30,918 nt of DNA, taken from the NCBI GenBank assembly GCA_964514215.1, contig CAZEPW010000044.1, positions 1-30,918 of the forward strand. The letters run 5' to 3'. Source of the DNA: CAYQUC01 sp964514215 (GTDB lineage: Bacteria > Pseudomonadota > Gammaproteobacteria > UBA6429 > Thiohalophilaceae). The translations under genes were made by a program, and so were the position numbers. The notes under the pieces are model-generated. The model worked only from the letters and a program-made list of their open reading frames with translations. It did no database searches and was not told the origin of the DNA. Shown here piece after piece: positions 14,182-22,875 of the stretch. Within the stretch, counting starts at the first letter, position 1, and each line of letters begins with the position of its first letter.

Positions 14182-15372
14182 CTATTCAATAATTTTTGCA
14201 ACCACACCCGCACCCACCGTACGGCCACCTTCACGAATCGCAAAACGTAAACCGTCTTCCATCGCAATCGGAGCTATCAAGGTCACGGTCATTTGCACAT
14301 TATCACCCGGCATCACCATTTCAGTGCCTTCGGGTAAATCACATGCACCAGTCACGTCCGTTGTACGAAAGTAGAACTGGGGACGATAACCATTAAAAAA
14401 TGGTGTGTGACGGCCGCCTTCATCTTTGCTTAAAACATACACTTCAGCTTCGAATTTTGTGTGTGGCTTGATTGAACCCGGCTTCGCTAATACTTGACCT
14501 CGTTCAACTTCTTCACGTTTGGTGCCACGTAATAATACACCAACGTTGTCGCCAGCCATGCCTTCGTCTAATAACTTACGAAACATTTCAACACCCGTAC
14601 ACGTTGTTGTGGCCGTTTCTTTCACGCCAACAATTTCAATTTCATCACCAACGTGAACAATTCCTCGTTCGATTCGACCCGTTACCACTGTTCCTCGACC
14701 CGATATTGAAAAAACATCTTCCACTGGCATTAAAAAATCACCGTCTACCGCACGTTCTGGCATCGGGATATAAGTGTCCATTGATTCGATTAATCGTTCT
14801 ATCGACGGAATTCCTATGTCACTGGTATCGCCTTCAAGTGCTTTTAATGCTGAACCGGTAATAATCGGCGTATCGTCACCCGGAAAATCGTAGGCGTCTA
14901 ATAATTCACGCACTTCCATTTCCACTAATTCTAATAATTCTTCATCGTCGACCATGTCGGCTTTGTTTAAATAAACAACAATATACGGCACACCAACTTG
15001 ACGTGACAATAAGATATGCTCTCGTGTTTGAGGCATTGGACCATCGGCTGCTGAACACACTAATATCGCGCCGTCCATTTGCGCCGCACCGGTAATCATA
15101 TTCTTAACGTAATCCGCATGTCCGGGACAATCAACATGCGCATAATGACGCACCTCTGATTCGTATTCAACGTGAGCCGTCGCTATCGTTATCCCGCGTG
15201 CGCGTTCTTCCGGGGCACTGTCAATATTGGCGTAATCTTTAAATTCACCACCATGTTTCTCCGCCATTACTTTCGTTAATGCCGCCGTTAATGTCGTCTT
15301 TCCATGATCAACATGGCCAATTGTGCCAACATTGACATGGGGTTTATTTCGTTCAAATTTTTCCTTTGACAC
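14182..15372 (-). CDS. tuf: Translation elongation factor EF-Tu
   Basis: EF-Tu carries aminoacyl-tRNA to the ribosome as a GTP complex. The 396-residue protein (E. coli 394) has the G-domain motifs GHVDHGKT (P-loop, near residue 19), RGITIATAHVEY (switch I), DCPGH (near 81) and NKAD (near 136), then the beta-barrel domains 2 and 3, ending GRTVGAGVVAKIIE. The start is GTG, nine bases after GAGG, as in E. coli tuf genes. It is last in the str operon, 57 bases after fusA. Sampled lines look richer in GC than most neighbours. Its last 54 coding bases are identical to a second tuf copy at the right window edge. Confidence 0.98.
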   Translation of the reverse strand: MSKEKFERNKPHVNVGTIGHVDHGKTTLTAALTKVMAEKHGGEFKDYANIDSAPEERARGITIATAHVEYESEVRHYAHVDCPGHADYVKNMITGAAQMDGAILVCSAADGPMPQTREHILLSRQVGVPYIVVYLNKADMVDDEELLELVEMEVRELLDAYDFPGDDTPIITGSALKALEGDTSDIGIPSIERLIESMDTYIPMPERAVDGDFLMPVEDVFSISGRGTVVTGRIERGIVHVGDEIEIVGVKETATTTCTGVEMFRKLLDEGMAGDNVGVLLRGTKREEVERGQVLAKPGSIKPHTKFEAEVYVLSKDEGGRHTPFFNGYRPQFYFRTTDVTGACDLPEGTEMVMPGDNVQMTVTLIAPIAMEDGLRFAIREGGRTVGAGVVAKIIE

Positions 15373-15429
15373 TGTGCTTGCCCTCTTTATATATTCTTTA
15401 AATTTTTAATTTTGCGTATAATCAATTTT

Positions 15430-17529
15430 TTAAGATGCTTTTCTAACAACGCCTTCAGCAATGCTGTTAGGAGCTTCGTTATATTTAGCAAATTCCATCG
15501 CGTAAGTTGCTCGACCTTGTGTAGCTGATCGTAAATCCGTGGCATAACCAAACATTTCGGCTAACGGTACTTCAGCACTAACAACTTTACCACTTGGACT
15601 ATCTTCCATTCCTTGAATCATGCCACGTCGTCGATTTAAATCGCCAACCACATCACCCATGTAATCTTCTGGTGTGACCACTTCAACTTTCATGACAGGC
15701 TCTAGTAATACCGGGCTGGCTTGATTTGCACCAGACTTAAAGCCCATTGAACCCGCAATTTTAAATGCCATTTCAGATGAATCGACATCATGGTAAGAAC
15801 CATCATACAAAGTCACTTTAACATCAACGACAGGATAACCAGCAATAACACCATTGGTCATTTGCTCTTGAATACCTTTATCAACAGCGCCGATAAATTC
15901 TTTAGGTACCACACCACCAACGATTTCATTAACAAACTCGTAACCCGTGCCCGCTTCTTGAGGTTCTATTTTCAACCAAACATGACCGTATTGACCACGA
16001 CCACCTGATTGACGAACAAATTTGCCTTCAGATTCAACTGCTTTACGAATCGTTTCACGATAAGCAACTTGAGGTGCACCAACGTTTGCGCCCACATCAA
16101 ATTCACGCTGTAGACGGTCAACAATAATTTCTAAATGTAATTCACCCATACCAGAAATAATGGTTTGACCCGATTCTTCATCGGTATGCACACGGAAAGA
16201 TGGATCTTCCTGCGCTAACTTACCAAGGCCAATACCCATTTTTTCTTGATCAGGTTTTGTTTTAGGTTCAATCGCAACTGAAATAACCGGCTCAGGAAAC
16301 TCCATACGCTCTAATGTAATAATATTATCAAGCGCACATAAAGTATCACCTGTCGTTACATCTTTTAAACCAATCGCTGCGGCGATATCGCCAGCCAACA
16401 CTTCTTTAATCTCTTCACGGGAGTTCGCGTGCATTTGCACAATACGACCCACACGTTCTTTTTTACTTTTAACCGGATTATAAACAAAATCACCAGAATT
16501 TAACACACCGGAATAAACACGGAAAAATGTTAAAGTACCTACAAATTTATCCGTTGCAATTTTAAATGCCAATGCTGCAAATGGAGCATCATCCGCTGCC
16601 GGACGCGTCGTTTCTGATTCATCTTTATCATCTAAAATACCCGTAATCGCAGGCACATCAACCGGTGATGGCATATATTCGATAACGGCATCCAACATGG
16701 CTTGCACACCCTTATTCTTAAAGGCAGTACCACATAAAGCAGGAACAATTTCGTTATTTAGAGTCCGAATACGTAAACCCAGTTTAATTTCTTCGTTGTT
16801 TAAATCACCTTCTTCAAGGTATTTTTCCATTAACTCTTCTGTTGCTTCTGCAGCAGCTTCAATCATTTTTTCACGGTACTCATCACACTGATCTTTCATA
16901 TCATCAGGAATGTCTTTTTCTTCGTAAGTTACACCACGATCTTCTTCATTCCAGAAGATGGCCTTCATTCGAATTAAATCGACTAAGCCAAGAAAGTTTT
17001 CTTCAGCGCCAATGGGTAACTGAATAGGCACAGCATTTGAACCTAAACGATCGTTAATTTGTTCTACAACTCGCAAAAAGTTTGCACCGGCACGATCCAT
17101 CTTATTCACGAAGGCCATACGGGGAACATTGTATTTATTTGCTTGACGCCATACAGTTTCAGACTGAGGCTCAACACCACCAACCGCACAAAACACGGAA
17201 CAAGCACCATCTAATACTCGTAATGAACGTTCGACTTCAATCGTGAAATCAACGTGTCCAGGCGTATCGATAATATTAATTCGATGTTGCTTGAATTGTT
17301 TATCCATACCACTCCAGAAGCAGGTTGTCGCTGCTGAAGTAATCGTAATACCACGTTCTTGTTCTTGCTCCATCCAATCCATAGTTGCAGCACCATCATG
17401 TACTTCACCAATCTTGTGTGAGATACCTGTGTAAAACAACACACGTTCTGTCGTTGTTGTTTTACCTGCATCGATATGCGCCATAATGCCTATGTTGCGA
17501 TATCTATCGATTGGTGTTTGACGTGCCAC
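15430..17529 (-). CDS. fusA: Translation elongation factor EF-G
   Basis: EF-G is the GTPase that drives translocation and, with RRF, ribosome recycling. The 699-residue protein (E. coli 704) carries GHIDAGKTT-type P-loop residues near 17 (here AHIDAGKTT), RGITITSAAT, DTPGHVDF near 88 and NKMD near 142. The four further domains follow, including GGVVPKEFIGAVDKGIQ near 540 in domain IV. The start is GTG, nine bases after GAGG. It lies in the str operon between rpsG and tuf. Confidence 0.98.
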   Translation of the reverse strand: MARQTPIDRYRNIGIMAHIDAGKTTTTERVLFYTGISHKIGEVHDGAATMDWMEQEQERGITITSAATTCFWSGMDKQFKQHRINIIDTPGHVDFTIEVERSLRVLDGACSVFCAVGGVEPQSETVWRQANKYNVPRMAFVNKMDRAGANFLRVVEQINDRLGSNAVPIQLPIGAEENFLGLVDLIRMKAIFWNEEDRGVTYEEKDIPDDMKDQCDEYREKMIEAAAEATEELMEKYLEEGDLNNEEIKLGLRIRTLNNEIVPALCGTAFKNKGVQAMLDAVIEYMPSPVDVPAITGILDDKDESETTRPAADDAPFAALAFKIATDKFVGTLTFFRVYSGVLNSGDFVYNPVKSKKERVGRIVQMHANSREEIKEVLAGDIAAAIGLKDVTTGDTLCALDNIITLERMEFPEPVISVAIEPKTKPDQEKMGIGLGKLAQEDPSFRVHTDEESGQTIISGMGELHLEIIVDRLQREFDVGANVGAPQVAYRETIRKAVESEGKFVRQSGGRGQYGHVWLKIEPQEAGTGYEFVNEIVGGVVPKEFIGAVDKGIQEQMTNGVIAGYPVVDVKVTLYDGSYHDVDSSEMAFKIAGSMGFKSGANQASPVLLEPVMKVEVVTPEDYMGDVVGDLNRRRGMIQGMEDSPSGKVVSAEVPLAEMFGYATDLRSATQGRATYAMEFAKYNEAPNSIAEGVVRKAS

Positions 17530-17564
17530 TTTGCTAAACCTCTTATTTAATTAGCTCTATTTGA

Positions 17565-18035
17565 CTACCAACGATAATGCGCGAAAGCTTTATTTGCTTC
17601 TGCCATACGGTGAGTGTCTTCACGTTTCTTAACTGCTGTACCACGGTTACTTAACGCATCTAAAATTTCGCCAGCTAAACGTAGCCCCATACCTTTTTCA
17701 TTTCGCTTACGAGCAGCATCAACCAACCATCTCATGGCCAGCGCATTACGACGACTCGCACGTACTTCAACAGGCACTTGATAAGTAGCACCACCAACTC
17801 GACGTGACTTCACTTCGACTGTAGGGCGAACGTTATCTAAAGCGGATTCCAAAGCTTCAACTGCATCATTACTGCCTTTTTCCAGAACTTTATCTAAAGC
17901 CCCATAGACAATTTTTTCAGCAACTGATTTCTTGCCACTTAGCATCACCATGTTTATGAATTTAGCTACCATCTCTGATCGATACTTAGGATCGGGAATA
18001 ATATCTCTTTTCGCTGCTGAATGTCGTCTTGCCAT
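17565..18035 (-). CDS. rpsG: 30S ribosomal protein S7
   Basis: S7 nucleates assembly of the small-subunit head and lies by the E site; in E. coli it represses the str operon. The protein is 156 residues, the common family length. It contains RSEMVAKFINMVMLSGKKS near residue 19, SRRVGGATYQVPVEVRASRR near 76 and ends with NKAFAHYRW. It follows rpsL by 42 bases. The start ATG is unambiguous because upstream sequence gives no family match. Confidence 0.98.
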   Translation of the reverse strand: MARRHSAAKRDIIPDPKYRSEMVAKFINMVMLSGKKSVAEKIVYGALDKVLEKGSNDAVEALESALDNVRPTVEVKSRRVGGATYQVPVEVRASRRNALAMRWLVDAARKRNEKGMGLRLAGEILDALSNRGTAVKKREDTHRMAEANKAFAHYRW

Positions 18036-18077
18036 AAAAATGTACTTCCTAAATTTGTTTACGCTATTATATTACGC

Positions 18078-18452
18078 TTATGATTTTGGTCGTTTTGTGC
18101 CGTATTTTGAACGACTATTTTTTCTATCTGCTACACCAGAGGTATCTAATGAACCACGTACCACATGATATCGAACACCCGGTAAATCTTTTACCCGACC
18201 ACCACGAATCAAGACCACGGAATGTTCTTGTAAGTTATGACCTTCACCACCAATATAAGATGTAACTTCAAAACCATTAGTTAAACGTACCCGAGCTACT
18301 TTACGCATAGCCGAGTTAGGTTTTTTAGGTGTTGTGGTATATACACGAGTACACACGCCACGACGTTGAGGACATGCTTCTAAAGCAGGTACCGTACTTT
18401 TTTCTATTTTGCGCTTACGTGGTTTACGCACTAATTGGTTGATTGTAACCAT
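18078..18452 (-). CDS. rpsL: 30S ribosomal protein S12
   Basis: S12 sits at the decoding centre and controls accuracy. The protein is 124 residues, the same as E. coli. The two lysine regions where streptomycin-resistance changes occur, TTTPKKPNSAMRK and GGRVKDLPGVRYH, read as the sensitive type. A GGAG ribosome-binding site lies 11 bases before the ATG. It is the first gene of the str operon, with a good sigma-70 promoter and a strong 5'-leader hairpin directly upstream. Confidence 0.98.
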   Translation of the reverse strand: MVTINQLVRKPRKRKIEKSTVPALEACPQRRGVCTRVYTTTPKKPNSAMRKVARVRLTNGFEVTSYIGGEGHNLQEHSVVLIRGGRVKDLPGVRYHVVRGSLDTSGVADRKNSRSKYGTKRPKS

Positions 18453-18477
18453 TTCTTTACTATCTCCAGAAAGTAAA

Positions 18478-18503
18478 CGACAGGTCGGATAGCCGACCTG
18501 TCG
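18478..18503 (-). repeat. Perfect 11-bp hairpin in the rpsL 5' leader
   Basis: Arms 18478-18488 and 18493-18503 pair perfectly around a four-base loop. With the promoter at 18514-18543, transcription would begin near 18507, so the hairpin lies almost at the 5' end of the str mRNA, about 25 bases before the rpsL start. The bases after it on the minus strand are TTTACTTT, an imperfect U-tract. It could shield the 5' end from decay, or partly terminate read-through from rpoC. Confidence 0.75.
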
Positions 18504-18513
18504 CGAGCCCAGA

Positions 18514-18543
18514 ATTGTATTAAATCTGGGAGATTGCTGTCAA
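18514..18543 (-). promoter_or_regulatory. Sigma-70 promoter of the str operon
   Basis: On the minus strand a perfect -35 (TTGACA, 18538-18543) is followed after 18 bp by the -10 TACAAT (18514-18519, five of six matches). The start would fall near 18507. The segment after the -10 is G/C-rich, as in promoters under stringent control. Two dyads overlap it: 18508-18513 with 18525-18530 flanks the -10, and 18537-18542 with 18562-18567 overlaps the -35. It lies in the 149-base gap between rpoC and rpsL, where I see no strong rpoC terminator. Confidence 0.82.
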
Positions 18544-18601
18544 CCGTCTGACGACGATATATGACAGATTTTGCTAATATTCGGCTAATTTTTTACAAAT
18601 T

Positions 18602-21600
18602 TTAACCTTCACTGGCCGATGAGGGCACTTGTTCGACTGCTTTAGCTAATTCGGCCTCTAAATTAGCAACATCATCTTCACGTTGATCGCGCAATCGACG
18701 ACGTTCAGCATGGTATGCCAAACCGGTTCCAGCGGGGATTAATCGACCAACAATAACGTTTTCTTTGAGACCATGAAGTTTATCAATTTTTCCGGTTACT
18801 GCCGCTTCGGTTAATACCCGAGTTGTTTCCTGGAAGGATGCAGCCGATATAAACGACTCCGTCGCCAACGATGCTTTGGTAATACCCAACAAAATATGTG
18901 CAAATTTAGCCGGCATCTTATCATCAGCAACTAAGCGATCATTTTCATCCAGTAAACGGCTTTTATCAAGCTGTTCAGATTTGAGGAAGTTCGAATCCGC
19001 CGGATCACTGATTTCAACCTTACGTAGCATTTGGCGCACAATAACTTCAATATGCTTATCGTTAATTTTCACACCTTGTAAACGATACACATCTTGAACT
19101 TCATTGACGATATAGGTATTTAATGCTTCAACACCCAATAAACGTAAAATATCGTGTGGATCCAACTCACCCTCGGCAATCATTTCGCCCTGCTCAACAA
19201 ATTCACCTTCAAACGCCGTAATATGACGCCATTTTGGAATCAGAGCTTCATAATGGTCACCCTCAGGCGGTGTAATCATTAAACGTTGTTTACCCTTAGT
19301 TTCTTTACCGAAACCGATGGTTCCACTGATAGTCGCTAAGATTGCAGGTTCTTTCGGTTTACGCGCTTCGAATAAATCCGCAACACGAGGCAAACCACCG
19401 GTAATATCTCGAGTTTTTGAAGATTCTTGCGGAATTCGAGCTAATACATCACCAATACCAACCATATCACCATCGGATTTAAGAATAATCGCACCCGATG
19501 GCATGACATATTGAGCCGGAATATCAGTACCCGAAATCATCAAATCATCACCATTTGTATCAATCAGTTTAAGCATTGGACGTAAATCTTTTGCTGCTGA
19601 TGATCGTTGCTTAGGATCGATAACAACCATGGTTGTTAAACCCGTGATATCATCCACTTGTGACTGTACCGTTAAGCCATCGGTAATATCCGAGAACTGC
19701 ACTTTACCCGCCACTTCGGTTATAACCGGATGCGTATGCGGATCCCAGTTTGCTAAAATTTTACCCGGCTCAACTGCATCATTATCATTAATGGTTAACA
19801 CCGCACCATAAGGTAATTTATAACGTTCACGTTCACGACCATGTTCATCTAACACAGTAATTTCACCTGAACGAGATACCGCCACATTGGTACCATTATC
19901 ATGGCGAACCGTTTTCATATTGTGTAAACGAACCGTACCCTTGGTTTTAATTTGAATATTATTGACCGATGCAGATCGACTCGCCGCGCCACCAATGTGG
20001 AACGTACGCATGGTTAACTGTGTACCCGGTTCACCAATACTTTGTGCAGCAATAACACCAACTGATTCACCTTGGTTCACTAAATGACCACGAGCAAGAT
20101 CACGACCATAACAATTACTGCAAATTCCATATCGCGCTTCGCAAGTAATTGCAGAGCGAACGGACATACTATCAATACTCAAATCTTCTAATTTTGAAAC
20201 CCAAGCTTCATCAAGCAAAGTACCACGCTCAATAATTGTTTCACGAGTTTTAGGATCAACAACGTCTTTTGCAACGATTCGACCTAAAACACGTTCGCGT
20301 AATGGTTCAACAACATCGCCACCCTCAATTAATGAAGAAACAATAATGCCATTTTCAGTACCGCAATCAACATCCGTCACGACCAAATCTTGTGATACGT
20401 CAACCAAACGACGTGTTAGATAACCCGAATTTGCTGTTTTTAATGCAGTATCAGCCAAACCTTTACGAGCACCATGGGTCGAAATAAAATATTGTAATAC
20501 AGAGAGTCCTTCGCGGAAGTTAGCTGTAATTGGTTGCTCAATAATAGAACCATCCGGTTTCGCCATCAGGCCACGCATTCCGGCTAATTGACGAATCTGG
20601 GCAGCAGAACCCCGCGCGCCGGAATCAGCCATCATAAAGATAGAGTTAAAGGAACGATCGGTCTCATCAACACCGTCTTTATTTTTAACAGTATAATTTC
20701 CAAGACCATCCATCATGGCTTTAGCAACTTGATCGTTGGTACGCGACCAAATATCAACAACTTTATTATAACGTTCACCAGCGGTAACTAAACCAGAAGT
20801 ATATTGTTCTTGAATTTCTTTCACTTCAGCTTCTGATTGAGCAAGAATAGTTGCTTTAGCTTCAGGTATCACCATGTCATCAATACCAATTGAAACCGCC
20901 GCTTTAGTTGAATAATTAAATCCGGTATACATCAATTGATCGGCAAAAATAACCGTTGCTTTTAAACCTAGTTTTCGATAACAATAATTAATCAAACCCG
21001 ATATGGATTTTTTATTCATATCTTTATCGAAGTTATCAAAGCTTAATCCTTCAGGTGCAATTTCCCATAAGATAGCGCGACCGATTGTCGTGTCTTTACG
21101 CGAGATAATTTCAGATCGATTACCATCATCATCAAACTCAACTTCCTTGATTCGCACAGTAACACGAGCCTGAATATCAACATTACCATTTTGAAATGCA
21201 CGTTGCACTTCGTTGGTATCAGCAAATATCATGCCTTCACCCTTGGCATTAATACGTGAACGTGTCATGTAATAAAGACCAAGCACCACATCTTGTGATG
21301 GTACAATAATGGGTTCACCATTAGCGGGTGATAAAATATTGTTGGTCGACATCATTAAGGTACGAGCTTCTAACTGCGCTTCCAATGACAATGGCACGTG
21401 AACCGCCATTTGATCGCCATCGAAATCCGCATTAAATGCAGTACAAACTAATGGATGTAATTGAATCGCCTTGCCTTCAATAAGCACTGGTTCAAAAGCC
21501 TGAATACCTAATCTATGTAAAGTAGGTGCCCGGTTAAGCATAATTGGATGTTCACGAATCACTTCTTCAAGAATTGCCCAGACTTCAGGACCTTCGCGTT

Positions 21601-22804
21601 CAACCATTTTCTTAGCGGCTTTAATCGTTGTCGCCAAACCACGTAATTCTAATTTACTGAATATAAACGGTTTGAATAATTCCAAGCCCATTTTTTTAGG
21701 CAAACCACATTGGTGTAAACGTAATGTTGGGCCAACCACAATAACTGAACGACCTGAATAATCAACACGTTTACCCAGTAAGTTTTGACGGAACCGACCT
21801 TGCTTACCTTTAATCATATCGGCTAAAGATTTAAGCGGACGACGATTCGATCCGGTAATAGCACGTCCACGACGGCCATTATCCAATAACGCATCAACGG
21901 ACTCTTGTAACATGCGTTTTTCATTACGCACAATAATATCGGGAGCGTTTAAATCCAATAAACGTTTCAGTCTATTATTTCGATTGATAACCCGACGGTA
22001 TAAATCATTTAGATCCGATGTTGCAAACCGACCGCCTTCTAATGGTACTAACGGGCGTAGTTCGGGTGGTAAAACAGGCAATACTGTCATCACCATCCAA
22101 CCCGGTTTATTACCGGATTCCATGAATGCATCGATTAATTTTAAACGTTTACCTAATTTTTTAAGTTTTGTTTCTGAATTAGTCGCACCAATATCTTCGC
22201 GTAACTGCTCGGCTTCTTTCTTTAACTCCAAAGATTTAAGCAATTCAAATACTGCTTCGGCACCCATACGAGCGTCAAATTCATCGCCGTATTCTTCAAT
22301 GGCTTCTAAATAACCTTCGTCAGTCAGTAATTGCCCACGCTCAAGTTCCGTCATACCCGCTTCGATAACAACAAACGCTTCAAAATACAGAATACGTTCA
22401 ATATCACGTAGGGTCATGTCTAGCAATAAACCCATTCGAGAAGGTAGCGATTTTAAAAACCAAATGTGCGCAACAGGGCTAGCAAGTTCGATATGCCCCA
22501 TTCGATCGCGACGTACTTTTGACAAAGTCACTTCAACGCCACATTTTTCGCAGATTACGCCTCGATGTTTTAAGCGTTTATATTTACCACATAAACATTC
22601 GTAATCTTTAACGGGTCCAAAAATCTTGGCGCAAAATAAACCATCACGTTCAGGTTTAAATGTACGATAGTTAATTGTCTCTGGCTTTTTAACTTCACCA
22701 AAAGACCAAGAACGGATTTTTTCCGGAGAGGCTAAACCAATTCGGATGGCATCAAAGTCTTCAACATGACCTTGTTGTTTTAGGATCTTTAGTAGATCTT
22801 TCAC
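18602..22804 (-). CDS. rpoC: DNA-directed RNA polymerase subunit beta'
   Basis: Beta' forms one pincer of RNA polymerase and holds the catalytic magnesium. The 1400-residue protein (E. coli 1407) has the N-terminal zinc site CLCGKYKRLKHRGVICEKCG near residue 70. The active-site motif NADFDGDQM lies near 460, and the second cysteine cluster CEARYGICSNCYGRDLARG near 890. The start is GTG, as in E. coli rpoC. It follows rpoB by 71 bases. The open frame is uninterrupted, and I see no insertion beyond the usual gammaproteobacterial length. Confidence 0.99.
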   Translation of the reverse strand: MKDLLKILKQQGHVEDFDAIRIGLASPEKIRSWSFGEVKKPETINYRTFKPERDGLFCAKIFGPVKDYECLCGKYKRLKHRGVICEKCGVEVTLSKVRRDRMGHIELASPVAHIWFLKSLPSRMGLLLDMTLRDIERILYFEAFVVIEAGMTELERGQLLTDEGYLEAIEEYGDEFDARMGAEAVFELLKSLELKKEAEQLREDIGATNSETKLKKLGKRLKLIDAFMESGNKPGWMVMTVLPVLPPELRPLVPLEGGRFATSDLNDLYRRVINRNNRLKRLLDLNAPDIIVRNEKRMLQESVDALLDNGRRGRAITGSNRRPLKSLADMIKGKQGRFRQNLLGKRVDYSGRSVIVVGPTLRLHQCGLPKKMGLELFKPFIFSKLELRGLATTIKAAKKMVEREGPEVWAILEEVIREHPIMLNRAPTLHRLGIQAFEPVLIEGKAIQLHPLVCTAFNADFDGDQMAVHVPLSLEAQLEARTLMMSTNNILSPANGEPIIVPSQDVVLGLYYMTRSRINAKGEGMIFADTNEVQRAFQNGNVDIQARVTVRIKEVEFDDDGNRSEIISRKDTTIGRAILWEIAPEGLSFDNFDKDMNKKSISGLINYCYRKLGLKATVIFADQLMYTGFNYSTKAAVSIGIDDMVIPEAKATILAQSEAEVKEIQEQYTSGLVTAGERYNKVVDIWSRTNDQVAKAMMDGLGNYTVKNKDGVDETDRSFNSIFMMADSGARGSAAQIRQLAGMRGLMAKPDGSIIEQPITANFREGLSVLQYFISTHGARKGLADTALKTANSGYLTRRLVDVSQDLVVTDVDCGTENGIIVSSLIEGGDVVEPLRERVLGRIVAKDVVDPKTRETIIERGTLLDEAWVSKLEDLSIDSMSVRSAITCEARYGICSNCYGRDLARGHLVNQGESVGVIAAQSIGEPGTQLTMRTFHIGGAASRSASVNNIQIKTKGTVRLHNMKTVRHDNGTNVAVSRSGEITVLDEHGRERERYKLPYGAVLTINDNDAVEPGKILANWDPHTHPVITEVAGKVQFSDITDGLTVQSQVDDITGLTTMVVIDPKQRSSAAKDLRPMLKLIDTNGDDLMISGTDIPAQYVMPSGAIILKSDGDMVGIGDVLARIPQESSKTRDITGGLPRVADLFEARKPKEPAILATISGTIGFGKETKGKQRLMITPPEGDHYEALIPKWRHITAFEGEFVEQGEMIAEGELDPHDILRLLGVEALNTYIVNEVQDVYRLQGVKINDKHIEVIVRQMLRKVEISDPADSNFLKSEQLDKSRLLDENDRLVADDKMPAKFAHILLGITKASLATESFISAASFQETTRVLTEAAVTGKIDKLHGLKENVIVGRLIPAGTGLAYHAERRRLRDQREDDVANLEAELAKAVEQVPSSASEG

Positions 22805-22875
22805 GTATTCACTCCTAACTAATTATTCAGGATGTTGCTGCTAATAACACTTAACTCGTTTAACAATAACTAAAA

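Noticed and set aside
14472..14861. Plus-strand open frame antisense to tuf, and similar ones antisense to rpoA (1287-1637) and rpoC (21912-22313)
   Set aside because: They mirror conserved genes on the other strand, show no family features and lack convincing ribosome-binding sites.
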